Assembly: GCA_963846915.1 (NCBI GenBank)
Contig: CAWJXV010000007.1
Location: 124,001 to 188,000, forward strand
Direction of reading: 5' to 3'
Source of the DNA: PALSA-612 sp963846915
Lineage (GTDB): Bacteria > Actinomycetota > Thermoleophilia > Gaiellales > Gaiellaceae
DNA: 64,000 nucleotides
This document shows, piece by piece, positions 55,255 to 63,375 of the stretch (position 1 is its first letter; each line of letters starts with the position of its first letter). Under the pieces are notes generated by a model. The model ran no database searches. It had not been told where the DNA came from and worked only from the letters and a program-made list of their open reading frames with translations. The position numbers and the translations under genes are program-made.

Positions 55255-55641
55255 TCAGATAGCGGTCTGGGCGGCCTTGAAGTGCGAGAGCACGTCCTCC
55301 GGCACGACCGTCCAGTCCCCGGCGCGCCAGCGGAGCAGGAGCAGCTCGGACAACGCGGAGTGGTGGGGTTGCCCGTTCTCGTACTCGCTTCGCCGACGGG
55401 TCGCGACTCGCTCGCTGGCCGATTCGTGGCGTCTGACCGCCTCGAGCGCCTGCCAGGCGACAGTGCAGCGGCCCGGGCAGAGCGCGTCCTCGAGCGTTCG
55501 AACGTCGCTCGAGAGGATGGTCGCGCTCACGCAACCGCAGAGCGGACAGAAGGCACGGCGCGGCGACGACCGGACGAGCGTCGCCGACGGCGAGGCTTCC
55601 GCTTCCGTCTCGGTTTCCTTTGCCTTTTGCGCTTTTGCCAT
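55255..55641 (-). CDS. Zinc-binding hypothetical protein
   Basis: A 128-residue protein with a charged Lys/Glu/Thr N-terminus (MAKAQKAKETETEAEAS). CPLCGC and CPGRC then form a likely Cys4 zinc site. The helical C-terminal half has HHSALSELLLLRWRAGDWTVVPEDVL. No family is recognised. ATG 55641 is the first Met in a good context; GTG 55644 is next to it. It lies directly downstream of the cold-shock gene on the same strand, with a 56-bp gap. Confidence 0.55.
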   Translation of the reverse strand: MAKAQKAKETETEAEASPSATLVRSSPRRAFCPLCGCVSATILSSDVRTLEDALCPGRCTVAWQALEAVRRHESASERVATRRRSEYENGQPHHSALSELLLLRWRAGDWTVVPEDVLSHFKAAQTAI

Positions 55642-55697
55642 CACATTGTTCCGCTCCCTGCCACCGCCGGGTGACAGGGAGCGGCTTGCCACCGCGC

Positions 55698-55910
55698 TCA
55701 GCTGGCGCCGGCGGTGACGACGTTGATCGCCTGGGGGCCCTTGGGGCCCTGCTCCGGGTCGAACTCGACCTTCGCGCCCTCGGCGAGCGACTTGAAGCCG
55801 CTGCCACCGATGCCGCTGTGATGCACGAACAGATCCTCACCACCGCCGTCCGGGGTGATGAAGCCGTAGCCCTTCTCGTCGCTGAACCACTTGACGGTTC
55901 CAGTTGCCAT
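55698..55910 (-). CDS. Cold-shock protein (CspA family)
   Basis: A 70-residue OB-fold RNA-binding protein. RNP-1 is KGYGFI (13-18) and RNP-2 DLFVHHS (26-32), with the family start MATGTVKWFS and ending GPQAINVV. ATG 55910 has a strong GGAGG 8 nt upstream (GGGAGGTGTTTTT), so the longer reading to 55964 is rejected. It would melt RNA secondary structure in stress or cold. The 5' leader is about 100 bp and AT-richer than its surroundings. Confidence 0.95.
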   Translation of the reverse strand: MATGTVKWFSDEKGYGFITPDGGGEDLFVHHSGIGGSGFKSLAEGAKVEFDPEQGPKGPQAINVVTAGAS

Positions 55911-56047
55911 AAAAACACCTCCCTCCGTGCTCATGAACGGGTAGAGGAGGCAGGAGATCCGCAACCGGTACGCGCTCTTAGTGGACCCAGCGTAGCTGAA
56001 TGCGGAGCCCCTTCTGGCGGCACGCGCTCGGCTAGCGTTCGCCCGAG

Positions 56048-56989
56048 ATGGGCGACGCTTCTCCCACGTCGGTGTTGAGGGACATGGTCGAGCTAACGGG
56101 CGGAACGTTCCGAATGGGCTCGGATAGCTTCTACCCCGAGGAGCGGCCGGTTCGCGAGGTGTCGGTGGACGGCTTCTGGATCGATCGGCACCCGGTGACC
56201 GTCGACGAGTTCCGACGGTTCGTAAAGGCGACAGGCCATGTGACGTGGGCAGAGCAGACGCCGAACGCCGACGACTATCCAGGCGCCGATCCGGAGGTGC
56301 TCATACCGGGCTCGCTCGTGTTCCGGAGAACGGCCGGCCCGGTCGACCTGCGCGACTACGGCAACTGGTGGGCCTGGATGCCCGGCGCCGACTGGCGCCA
56401 CCCGGAAGGCCCCGGGAGCGCCGTCGGCGGACGCGAGCGCCATCCGGTCACGCACGTCGCGCCAGCAGACGCGGCCGCCTACGCCGAGTGGGTCGGCAAG
56501 TCGCTCCCGACCGAGGCGGAGTGGGAGTATGCGGCCCGCGGCGGCCTCGACGGCGCCGTCTTCACGTGGGGCGACGAGTTCGCGCCCGAGGGGCGGATGA
56601 TGGCCAACACGTGGCAGGGGGAGTTCCCGTGGCAGAACCTGCTGCTCGACCGGTTCGAAGGAACGTCTCCGGTCGGGACGTTCCCGCCGAACGGGTACGG
56701 CCTCTACGACATGGCCGGCAACGTCTGGGAGTGGACGGACGACTACTTCGCCACGCCGGGCGAGGAAGCCAAGGCCGAAGCCTCCGGCTGCTGCGCGCCG
56801 CACAACCCGCGCGTCTCGGAGGCGCCCGAACCGCCGCCGGGGGAACGCTTTCCGCGGCGCGTGATCAAGGGCGGCTCGCACCTCTGCGCTCCGAACTACT
56901 GCCTCCGCTACCGGCCCGCCGCCCGGCAGGGCGAGGCGATCGACACGTCGACGAGCCACATCGGCTTTCGCTGCGTGGTCCGCAGCTAG
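56048..56989 (+). CDS. Formylglycine-generating enzyme (sulfatase maturase)
   Basis: A 313-residue SUMF1/FGE-fold protein: MVELTGGTFRMGSD, VREVSVDGFWIDRHPVTVDEF, LPTEAEWEYAARGG, YGLYDMAGNVWEWTDD, and the active-site pair C280 and C285 in GGSHLCAPNYCLRYRPAAR. SGCCAPHNPR precedes it. The enzyme converts Cys to formylglycine in the sulfatase motif CxPxR. Its likely client, a sulfatase with CSPTR, lies 196 bp downstream on the same strand. ATG 56048 is the start. Confidence 0.93.
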   Translation: MGDASPTSVLRDMVELTGGTFRMGSDSFYPEERPVREVSVDGFWIDRHPVTVDEFRRFVKATGHVTWAEQTPNADDYPGADPEVLIPGSLVFRRTAGPVDLRDYGNWWAWMPGADWRHPEGPGSAVGGRERHPVTHVAPADAAAYAEWVGKSLPTEAEWEYAARGGLDGAVFTWGDEFAPEGRMMANTWQGEFPWQNLLLDRFEGTSPVGTFPPNGYGLYDMAGNVWEWTDDYFATPGEEAKAEASGCCAPHNPRVSEAPEPPPGERFPRRVIKGGSHLCAPNYCLRYRPAARQGEAIDTSTSHIGFRCVVRS

Positions 56990-57185
56990 GACGCCTCTAC
57001 GTCGAGAAGCCCGAGCTCGCGCTGCCGGACCAGCTTGACGCCGATGATCAGCCCCAGACGGCCATGATCACGGCTGGCGCGCCATCGGGCCTCGTCCGCA
57101 ATGCTTCACCCCACGTGGATGATGCCGGCCGGGTAGTCCCCTTCTAGCGTCCGGGGCCGCCCATCTCAGGAGGAGGAAATTCGGC

Positions 57186-59537
57186 ATGCCCGAGGCTTTC
57201 AAAGGGACGATCAACGTCGACATCCGCGACTCGGAGCCCGACTGGACTCCGTTCGAGCCGCCGAGAGCGCCGGACGGGGCGCCGAACGTCCTCTACATCG
57301 TTCTCGACGACGTGGGCTTCTCGGCCATGAGCTGCTACGGCGGCCCGATCGAGACGCCGAACCTCGACCGGATCGTGGACAAGGGTGTCCGCTACACGCA
57401 GTTCCACACCACCGCACTGTGCTCGCCGACCCGCTCGTGCTTCCTGACCGGACGCAACCACACGCGGAACAGCATGGCGTGCATTACCGAAGCGGCGATC
57501 GGCTTCCCGAACGCGAGCGGCACCGTGCCGCCGGAGAACGGGATGCTCTCCGAGATCCTCGGCGAGCGCGGCTGGAACACGTACATGGTCGGGAAGTGGC
57601 ACCTCTGCCCGACCGACGAGATGAATCTGGCCTCGACGCGCCGCAACTGGCCGAGCGGCCGCGGCTTCGAACGCTGGTACGGGTTCCTCGGCGCCGAGAC
57701 CAACCAGTGGTACCCCGACCTCGTCTACGACAACCACCCGGTCGACCCGCCGCGGACTCCGGACGAGGGCTACCACCTCACCGACGACATCACCGACAAG
57801 GCGCTCGAGTTCATCCGCGACGCGAAGGCCGTTGCTCCGGACAAGCCGTTCTTCCTCTACTACGCGCCCGGCGCCTGCCACGCGCCTCACCATGCGCCGA
57901 AGGAGTGGATCGACAAGTTCAAGGGCCAGTTCGACATGGGCTACGAGGCGATCCGTGAGCAAACGCTCGCGAACCAGAAGAAGCTCGGGATCGTCCCCGC
58001 CGACACGGAGCTACCGCCGATCAACCCGATCGGTGACGAGAAGCGCACGGGGCCGGACGGAAAGCCGTTCCCGATGCTCGACGTCACGCGCCCTTGGGAC
58101 TCGCTGAACGACGACGAGAAGAAGCTCTTCTCCCGGATGGCCGAGGTGTACGCGGGCTTCCTCGCGCACGCCGACTTCCACATCGGGCGTCTGCTCGACT
58201 ACCTCGAGGCGAACGACCTGCTCGAGAACACGATGATCGTCGTCGTCTCCGACAACGGCGCGAGCGGCGAGGGAGGGCCGGACGGCTCGGTGAACGAGAT
58301 GAAGTTCGCCAACGGCGTCCCCGACGACCTGGCACAGAACCTCGCGATGATCGACGAGCTCGGCGGCACGAAGACCTACAACCACTACCCGAACGGCTGG
58401 GCGATGGCGTTCAACACGCCGTTCAAGATGTGGAAGCGCTACGAGTTCAACGGTGGAACCAGCGACCCATGCATCATCGCCTGGCCGGCCGGAACGAAGG
58501 CGCGCGGCGAGATCCGCCACCAGTACCACCACGCGATCGACCTCGTGCCGACGATCCTCGACGTCCTCGGCGTCGAGCCGCCGGAGACGATCAAGGGGCA
58601 CACGCAGTCGCCGATCGACGGCGTCAGCATGCGCGGAAGCATCGACGACGCCGGAGCCGAGTCGAAGCGGAAGACGCAGTTCTACGCGATGCTCGGTTCC
58701 CGCTCGATCTGGCACGAAGGCTGGAAGGCGGTGACGACGCACCCGTGCATCGCCGGCTGGGGCAACTTCAACGACGACGAGTGGGAGCTCTACCACGTGG
58801 AGGTCGACCGTTCAGAGGTCAACAATCTCGCCGCCGAGCAGCCGGACAAGGTGCGGGAGCTCGTGAACATCTGGTTCTCCGAGGCCGGTGCGAACGGTGC
58901 GTTCCCGCTCGACGACCGCACGCCGGTCGAGATACTGACGGAGCCCCGTCCGCAGTTGACGGCTCCTCGCAACCGGTACGTCTACTTCCCGGCCACCGCG
59001 CCCGTGAGCGAGTGGCAGGCCGTCAACACGAAGAACCGCTCGTTCGTGATCGGTGCCCTCGTCGATATCCCGGCCCCCGGGGCCGAGGGCGTGCTCTTCG
59101 CGCTCGGGTCCCGCTTCGGCGGCCACGCGCTCTACGTCAAGGACAACCGCCTCCACTACGCCAACAACTTCGTCGGCGCCGAGGAGCAGATGGTCGTCGG
59201 CACGGAGGACATTCCGACGGGCGAGAACCTGATCCTCTCGGCCTCGTTCGAGAAGGAAGGGATGGAACCGACGGGCGCCACCGGCACGTTGTCCCTCTAC
59301 CACGGGGACACCAAGGTCGGCGAGGGCAAGATCAAGACGCAGCTCGGTGCATATTCGATTGCCGGCTCGGGCCTCTACGTCGGTCGGCACAGCGGCGAGC
59401 CGGTGACAGACGACTACCCGGGCGAGCCTCCCTACGCCTTCACCGGCGGGACGATCAACCGGATCGCGGTCGACGTCAGCGGCGAGCCGTACGTCGACCT
59501 CGAGCGCCAGGCGGAGATGCTGATCAGGTCGCAGTGA
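57186..59537 (+). CDS. Arylsulfatase, type I (formylglycine-dependent)
   Basis: A 783-residue sulfatase with no signal peptide. Metal-binding residues are in YIVLDDVGFSAM. The signature C79SPTRSCFLTGRN carries the Cys converted to formylglycine; VGKWHLCP and SDNGASGEGG are the other active-site regions. The last 200 residues form a beta-rich jelly-roll domain (VGALVDIPAPGAEGVLFALG) as in the large AtsA type. A strong AGGAGGA lies 9 nt upstream of ATG 57186. The FGE gene upstream should mature it. The lack of a secretion signal suggests an intracellular sulfate ester as substrate. Confidence 0.93.
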   Translation: MPEAFKGTINVDIRDSEPDWTPFEPPRAPDGAPNVLYIVLDDVGFSAMSCYGGPIETPNLDRIVDKGVRYTQFHTTALCSPTRSCFLTGRNHTRNSMACITEAAIGFPNASGTVPPENGMLSEILGERGWNTYMVGKWHLCPTDEMNLASTRRNWPSGRGFERWYGFLGAETNQWYPDLVYDNHPVDPPRTPDEGYHLTDDITDKALEFIRDAKAVAPDKPFFLYYAPGACHAPHHAPKEWIDKFKGQFDMGYEAIREQTLANQKKLGIVPADTELPPINPIGDEKRTGPDGKPFPMLDVTRPWDSLNDDEKKLFSRMAEVYAGFLAHADFHIGRLLDYLEANDLLENTMIVVVSDNGASGEGGPDGSVNEMKFANGVPDDLAQNLAMIDELGGTKTYNHYPNGWAMAFNTPFKMWKRYEFNGGTSDPCIIAWPAGTKARGEIRHQYHHAIDLVPTILDVLGVEPPETIKGHTQSPIDGVSMRGSIDDAGAESKRKTQFYAMLGSRSIWHEGWKAVTTHPCIAGWGNFNDDEWELYHVEVDRSEVNNLAAEQPDKVRELVNIWFSEAGANGAFPLDDRTPVEILTEPRPQLTAPRNRYVYFPATAPVSEWQAVNTKNRSFVIGALVDIPAPGAEGVLFALGSRFGGHALYVKDNRLHYANNFVGAEEQMVVGTEDIPTGENLILSASFEKEGMEPTGATGTLSLYHGDTKVGEGKIKTQLGAYSIAGSGLYVGRHSGEPVTDDYPGEPPYAFTGGTINRIAVDVSGEPYVDLERQAEMLIRSQ

Positions 59538-59734
59538 CGAACAGCGGGCTCGATCTGACGGCGACCCGCGGGCGGCGGAAGTGCCGCGTCGAGCTTCTCG
59601 AGGAGCTCCCGAGGATGCGTGGCGCGGCGGCCAGGGATCCCGGGAAGTCGCAACTGTCGCCGCCGTGACACTCGGTGTGTGACCGGTAAGCGCATACCCG
59701 GGAACGCGCGCGTTGCTCGATCGGTCTTGTCTGC

Positions 59735-60661
59735 ATGAACGTCGATGCGAGTGCCTGTCGAGTGTCTGCTGGCTTCGGCTCCGGTTCCGGCGGATCCGGT
59801 CGTCCCGGCGTGGGAGGTCAGAGCCGGCGCGGGTCGGCGCTACCCGGCGGGACCGTCACGTTCGCCTTCACGGACATCGAGGAGTCGACCCACTTGCTCC
59901 GGCGGCTCGGCGATCGCTACGCCGATCTGGTCGTCGAGCATCGGCGCATCATCCGGGGCGCATTCGGCGCGGCGAACGGCATCGAGATCGATCGACAGGG
60001 CGACGCGTTCTTCTTCGCCTTTCCCCGCGCCCGCGAGGCAGTCGGAGCAGCCGTCGACGTCCAGCGGGCGCACAGACTGACTTCCTGGCCCGACGGCGTT
60101 GCCGTCAGGGTCCGCATCGGACTCCACACCGGCGAGCCGGCGGTGGGAGAGGAGGGCTATCTCGGGATCGACGTCGTCAGGGCGGCGCGAATCTGCAACG
60201 TCGCGCGAGGAGGCCAGATTCTCCTCTCCGAGACGACACGTGCGCTGGTGCGATCGGCGCTGGCCGACGGTGTGTCCGCCGTGCCGGCCGGCGTCTGGCA
60301 CCTGAAGGACATGGACGGGCCGGAGCGCATCTACAACCTCGCCGTCGACGGCATGGAGACAGCGGAGCCCGACGACCCAGGCGAGGGGCGGGTACAGATC
60401 CCACCGGGTTGGGAGCGGGAGATCGAGGAGCGCTTCGGCAAGGTCGGCGGTCGCCTCGTTGCCAACATCAACGCACGTCTCGCCGACTCACTCGACGCGA
60501 TCGACGGGAACGGGCAGCGTACGGCTACGGCGCGAGCGGCGGTAAAGGACGAGAACCTCGAGCACCTCGCGGCACGAGCGGTCGACTCGCTCGAGGACAA
60601 GCTCCGCGCCGGAGCCTCTGCGGCGCTCAGGGCAGCTCATCTCTCCGGCCGCCCGATCTGA
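59735..60661 (+). CDS. Class III adenylate/guanylate cyclase homologue
   Basis: A 308-residue protein. A glycine/serine-rich N-terminal tail precedes a class III cyclase domain at about 40-200: D47 (FAFTDIEES) and D90 (DRQGDAFFFAF) bind metal, and RIGLHTGEPA and DVVRAARICNVARGGQ form the later motifs. The purine-selecting Lys seen in the larger cyclase of this window (K119) is absent here, so nucleotide preference or activity is uncertain. A helical C-terminal tail (EREIEERFGKVGG) follows. ATG 59735 is chosen. Confidence 0.82.
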   Translation: MNVDASACRVSAGFGSGSGGSGRPGVGGQSRRGSALPGGTVTFAFTDIEESTHLLRRLGDRYADLVVEHRRIIRGAFGAANGIEIDRQGDAFFFAFPRAREAVGAAVDVQRAHRLTSWPDGVAVRVRIGLHTGEPAVGEEGYLGIDVVRAARICNVARGGQILLSETTRALVRSALADGVSAVPAGVWHLKDMDGPERIYNLAVDGMETAEPDDPGEGRVQIPPGWEREIEERFGKVGGRLVANINARLADSLDAIDGNGQRTATARAAVKDENLEHLAARAVDSLEDKLRAGASAALRAAHLSGRPI

Positions 60662-60781
60662 GAGCGCGGCGCCGGGCTTTCGTAACGGGTCGCACTCCGG
60701 CCGGGCTGCTTGCCGGGGATCCACGGATCCTCTAGTCTGGATTGTCACGAATACTCTGCTGCGGCTGGTGGGAGAAGAGCG

Positions 60782-61882
60782 ATGGTCGAGACCGTTTCTT
60801 CACCAAATGACCGCAGGGCGGCGGCGAAACAGCCGGCGAACGGCTCCTGCGCGCAGAGTGGCGCGATCTCCTTTGCCGAGCTCGTACGTGCGCATGACCG
60901 TTGGGAGCGAGAAGTCGCAGGCCGGCAAGGGGAGCGCGAAGACGGCCGCGACGACTACCACACGAGACTCGAACAGTTCGAGGCGGCGGAGGGAGAGATC
61001 GTCGGCGCCTACTGGTGCACGACCGCGCCGTCAGCCGTGGCCTTGACCGTGAAGCGCAGGCGACTTCGGCGCGAGCACCCGCACATCCACCGCGCGAGCG
61101 ACTGGGTAGTGCCGAAAAACGGCGAGCCGATCGCGGAGCTCCTCCACCACTGCGACACGCTCGCGATCAGAGCGAGTGAAGTGCTCAGAGGTACTGCCGT
61201 CCGCATCATCATGCAATGGATCTTCGCGATCGAGAGCGACCTCCTCGGCTTCATCGAACGTTCGACCGGCGTGCTCGAGCCGGCAGACGTCAAGGCGTTC
61301 TACGAGCGGGTCAGGAACGAGCTGCTCCAGGTCGAGCACTACTACGACCAGGCCGGGAACAAGAGCGCTCGACTTCGGTTCTTCTCCGGCATGCTCTACG
61401 GAGTCGTTCTGCTCGCCGCGATCGGCGCCGGGAGCGGCCTGCTCGTCTGGTCGTCCGGCGTGCTGGACGCCGACGCGGTCACGCGGCGGACGATCTTCAT
61501 CTGCCTGGCGGCCGGCGGCGTCGGGGCGGTGGTCAGCGTGCTCACGCGAATGGCGTCGCAGACGCGGTCTGGCCAGGACCGGTTCCGACTCGACTACGAG
61601 GTCGGGCGAGCTACCTCGGTGCTCCTGGGGAGCTTCCGTCCGCTGCTCGGCGGCATCTTCGGCGTGCTGCTCTACGCACTGGTGCGGAGCAAGATCCTGC
61701 AAATCACACCGCCCACCGGATCGCAGGCGTACTACTTCTACGCGGTGCTCGCCTTCCTGGCCGGCTTCAACGAGAGGTGGGCCCACGTCATGTTTGGCCA
61801 GGCCGAGCGCACAGTCGGACCGGCGCTCGGCAAGGGAGACGACACCATCTCGACGGGCGGCGGCACAGAAGGAACAGCATGA
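60782..61882 (+). CDS. Hypothetical membrane protein with four C-terminal helices
   Basis: A 366-residue protein. The N-terminal half is hydrophilic, helical and charged. The C-terminal half has four hydrophobic stretches: YGVVLLAAIGAGSGLLVWSS, IFICLAAGGVGAVVSVL, LLGGIFGVLLYALVRS and YYFYAVLAFLAGFNERW. No known domain is recognised. It lies 120 bp after the cyclase gene, so a regulated membrane partner is conceivable but unproven. ATG 60782 is the only good start. Confidence 0.62.
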   Translation: MVETVSSPNDRRAAAKQPANGSCAQSGAISFAELVRAHDRWEREVAGRQGEREDGRDDYHTRLEQFEAAEGEIVGAYWCTTAPSAVALTVKRRRLRREHPHIHRASDWVVPKNGEPIAELLHHCDTLAIRASEVLRGTAVRIIMQWIFAIESDLLGFIERSTGVLEPADVKAFYERVRNELLQVEHYYDQAGNKSARLRFFSGMLYGVVLLAAIGAGSGLLVWSSGVLDADAVTRRTIFICLAAGGVGAVVSVLTRMASQTRSGQDRFRLDYEVGRATSVLLGSFRPLLGGIFGVLLYALVRSKILQITPPTGSQAYYFYAVLAFLAGFNERWAHVMFGQAERTVGPALGKGDDTISTGGGTEGTA

Positions 61883-61950
61883 ACCGGGTGGGCAGCTAGA
61901 AGACCCCGGGCGGGTCGCGCCGCCTCCGGGTACGGGAGGTGGCGTGGTTG

Positions 61951-63207
61951 CTAGCCGGAGCTGGCAAGAGCTGCGGTCATCGCCCGCTGGGTCGCGGCGT
62001 CGACCTGCCCGGTCGGCGTCAGCCCGGCTGCGGACTGGAACTGCTCGGTCACCGTCTGGGTCGAGGAGCCGAAGCTCCCGTCGGCGGTGAGCGCGGGCTG
62101 CGTCGCGGCAGTGTTCTTCAGCCACCGGTTGAGCTGGTTCTGCCAGCTCACGACGGCCGAGCCCGTGTCTCCGAGCTTCAGCGTCGCAGCCGCGGGCGTG
62201 GTCTGTGTCGAAGAGGTCTTGCCGGCGGCGAGGGCCTGCTGCAGCGCCCGGCGCGTGCTCGCACCGACGACTCCGTCCGGTGTCAGTCCCGCGGCCGTCT
62301 GCAGTTGCTCGGTAGCGGTCTGCGTGCCGGCGCCGAAGTTGCCGTCCGCGGTGAGCGCCGTCTGCGTCGGCGCGGCGAGCCTGAGCCACCGGTTGAGCGC
62401 GTTCTGCCACGCGACCACGTCCGCTCCCGTCGACCCCACCGAGAGATTCCGGCCGGTCGTCGCGACGCCGGCTCCGCCGAGGAGCGTTCGGACCGACCTC
62501 TGCAGCGAGCCTGGATCCGCGACGAAGTGGGAGGGCGGGACGAAGCCGCCGCCGTGTGCCCGGAGGACGTCGTTCGCCGACGTCCGCGCGCTGTCCCACA
62601 GCACGTCGCTCGTTCTGAGGTCGTTCACCTGCGCCGAAGCGACGGCACTCCACGCCGCGTCGCCCGGGCTAGACAGCCCTTGCGACACGGCGTCGCGGAG
62701 CCCCTGGAGACCGCGCAGTCGAAGGTCGAGCGCCGCCAGCGCCTGTGCCTGCTGCGACGTGAGCGTAGTCGGAGTCTGCAGCGACTCGAGGCTCCCGAGC
62801 TGGTCGGTCGTCTGCTGGACGAGCGCGTCGAGCTTGCCGACCAGGCTGCTGCGGGCACCGGCCTTCCGGGCGGCGCTCAAGTCCGCCGCAAGCGACGAGC
62901 CGACCTGTTCGGAGTCGGAGGCGATCGGCGACAGCTTCGTCAGGTAGTTCGAGTAGCTGCCTCCGCTTCCGCCGCCCGACCCGGAGGTGAGGACGACGAC
63001 CAGGATGATCAGGAGCAGCAGCCCGACGGCTGCGGCCGCCGCGGTGACTCGTCGCCGCCGGATGGCGTCGGAGTGCGTCGAGCGGCCGTGCCGTCGGGGT
63101 CGCGGCACGATCTCCTCCGACCGAGGGCGGTCCAACGGTGCTTCGTGCTCTTCCGGCGGTTCCGGCGGGTCGGGGAAGAACTCGAACTCGAATTCGTCTT
63201 CGTCCAC
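61951..63207 (-). CDS. Membrane-anchored protein with two peptidoglycan-binding domains
   Basis: A 418-residue type II membrane protein. The cytosolic N-terminus is strongly acidic (MDEDEFEFEFFPDPPEPPEE). The TM helix VTAAAAAVGLLLLIILVVV follows, then a coiled coil-like linker of 180 residues. Two tandem peptidoglycan-binding (PG_binding_1) repeats, each about 65 residues, end the protein: LSVGSTGADVVAWQNALNRW and LKLGDTGSAVVSWQNQLNRW. GTG 63207 is the start; it gives the acidic tail. Probably anchors a complex to the cell wall; the internal duplication is recent-looking. Confidence 0.8.
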   Translation of the reverse strand: MDEDEFEFEFFPDPPEPPEEHEAPLDRPRSEEIVPRPRRHGRSTHSDAIRRRRVTAAAAAVGLLLLIILVVVLTSGSGGGSGGSYSNYLTKLSPIASDSEQVGSSLAADLSAARKAGARSSLVGKLDALVQQTTDQLGSLESLQTPTTLTSQQAQALAALDLRLRGLQGLRDAVSQGLSSPGDAAWSAVASAQVNDLRTSDVLWDSARTSANDVLRAHGGGFVPPSHFVADPGSLQRSVRTLLGGAGVATTGRNLSVGSTGADVVAWQNALNRWLRLAAPTQTALTADGNFGAGTQTATEQLQTAAGLTPDGVVGASTRRALQQALAAGKTSSTQTTPAAATLKLGDTGSAVVSWQNQLNRWLKNTAATQPALTADGSFGSSTQTVTEQFQSAAGLTPTGQVDAATQRAMTAALASSG

Positions 63208-63375
63208 GTCGCGTGCTCGGTGTCGACGGCACCTTATCCGGCAGCTTCTCCGCCGCTCCCGGTGAACCGACGCGCAACCCGGGCGATCCTTCCGGCGCGG
63301 CCGCGCGACGGACTCCTCAAATCCGACGACGGCGATCAGAAAGGGGACTGATGCCTGCGTAACATCTACGGCCGC

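Noticed and set aside
55127..55260. Short minus-strand frame ending TWLWTAVVAVFVAYLALLVVTRL-type hydrophobic helix
   Set aside because: Hydrophobic and tempting as a small membrane protein, but no ATG, GTG or TTG start is available after the upstream stop.
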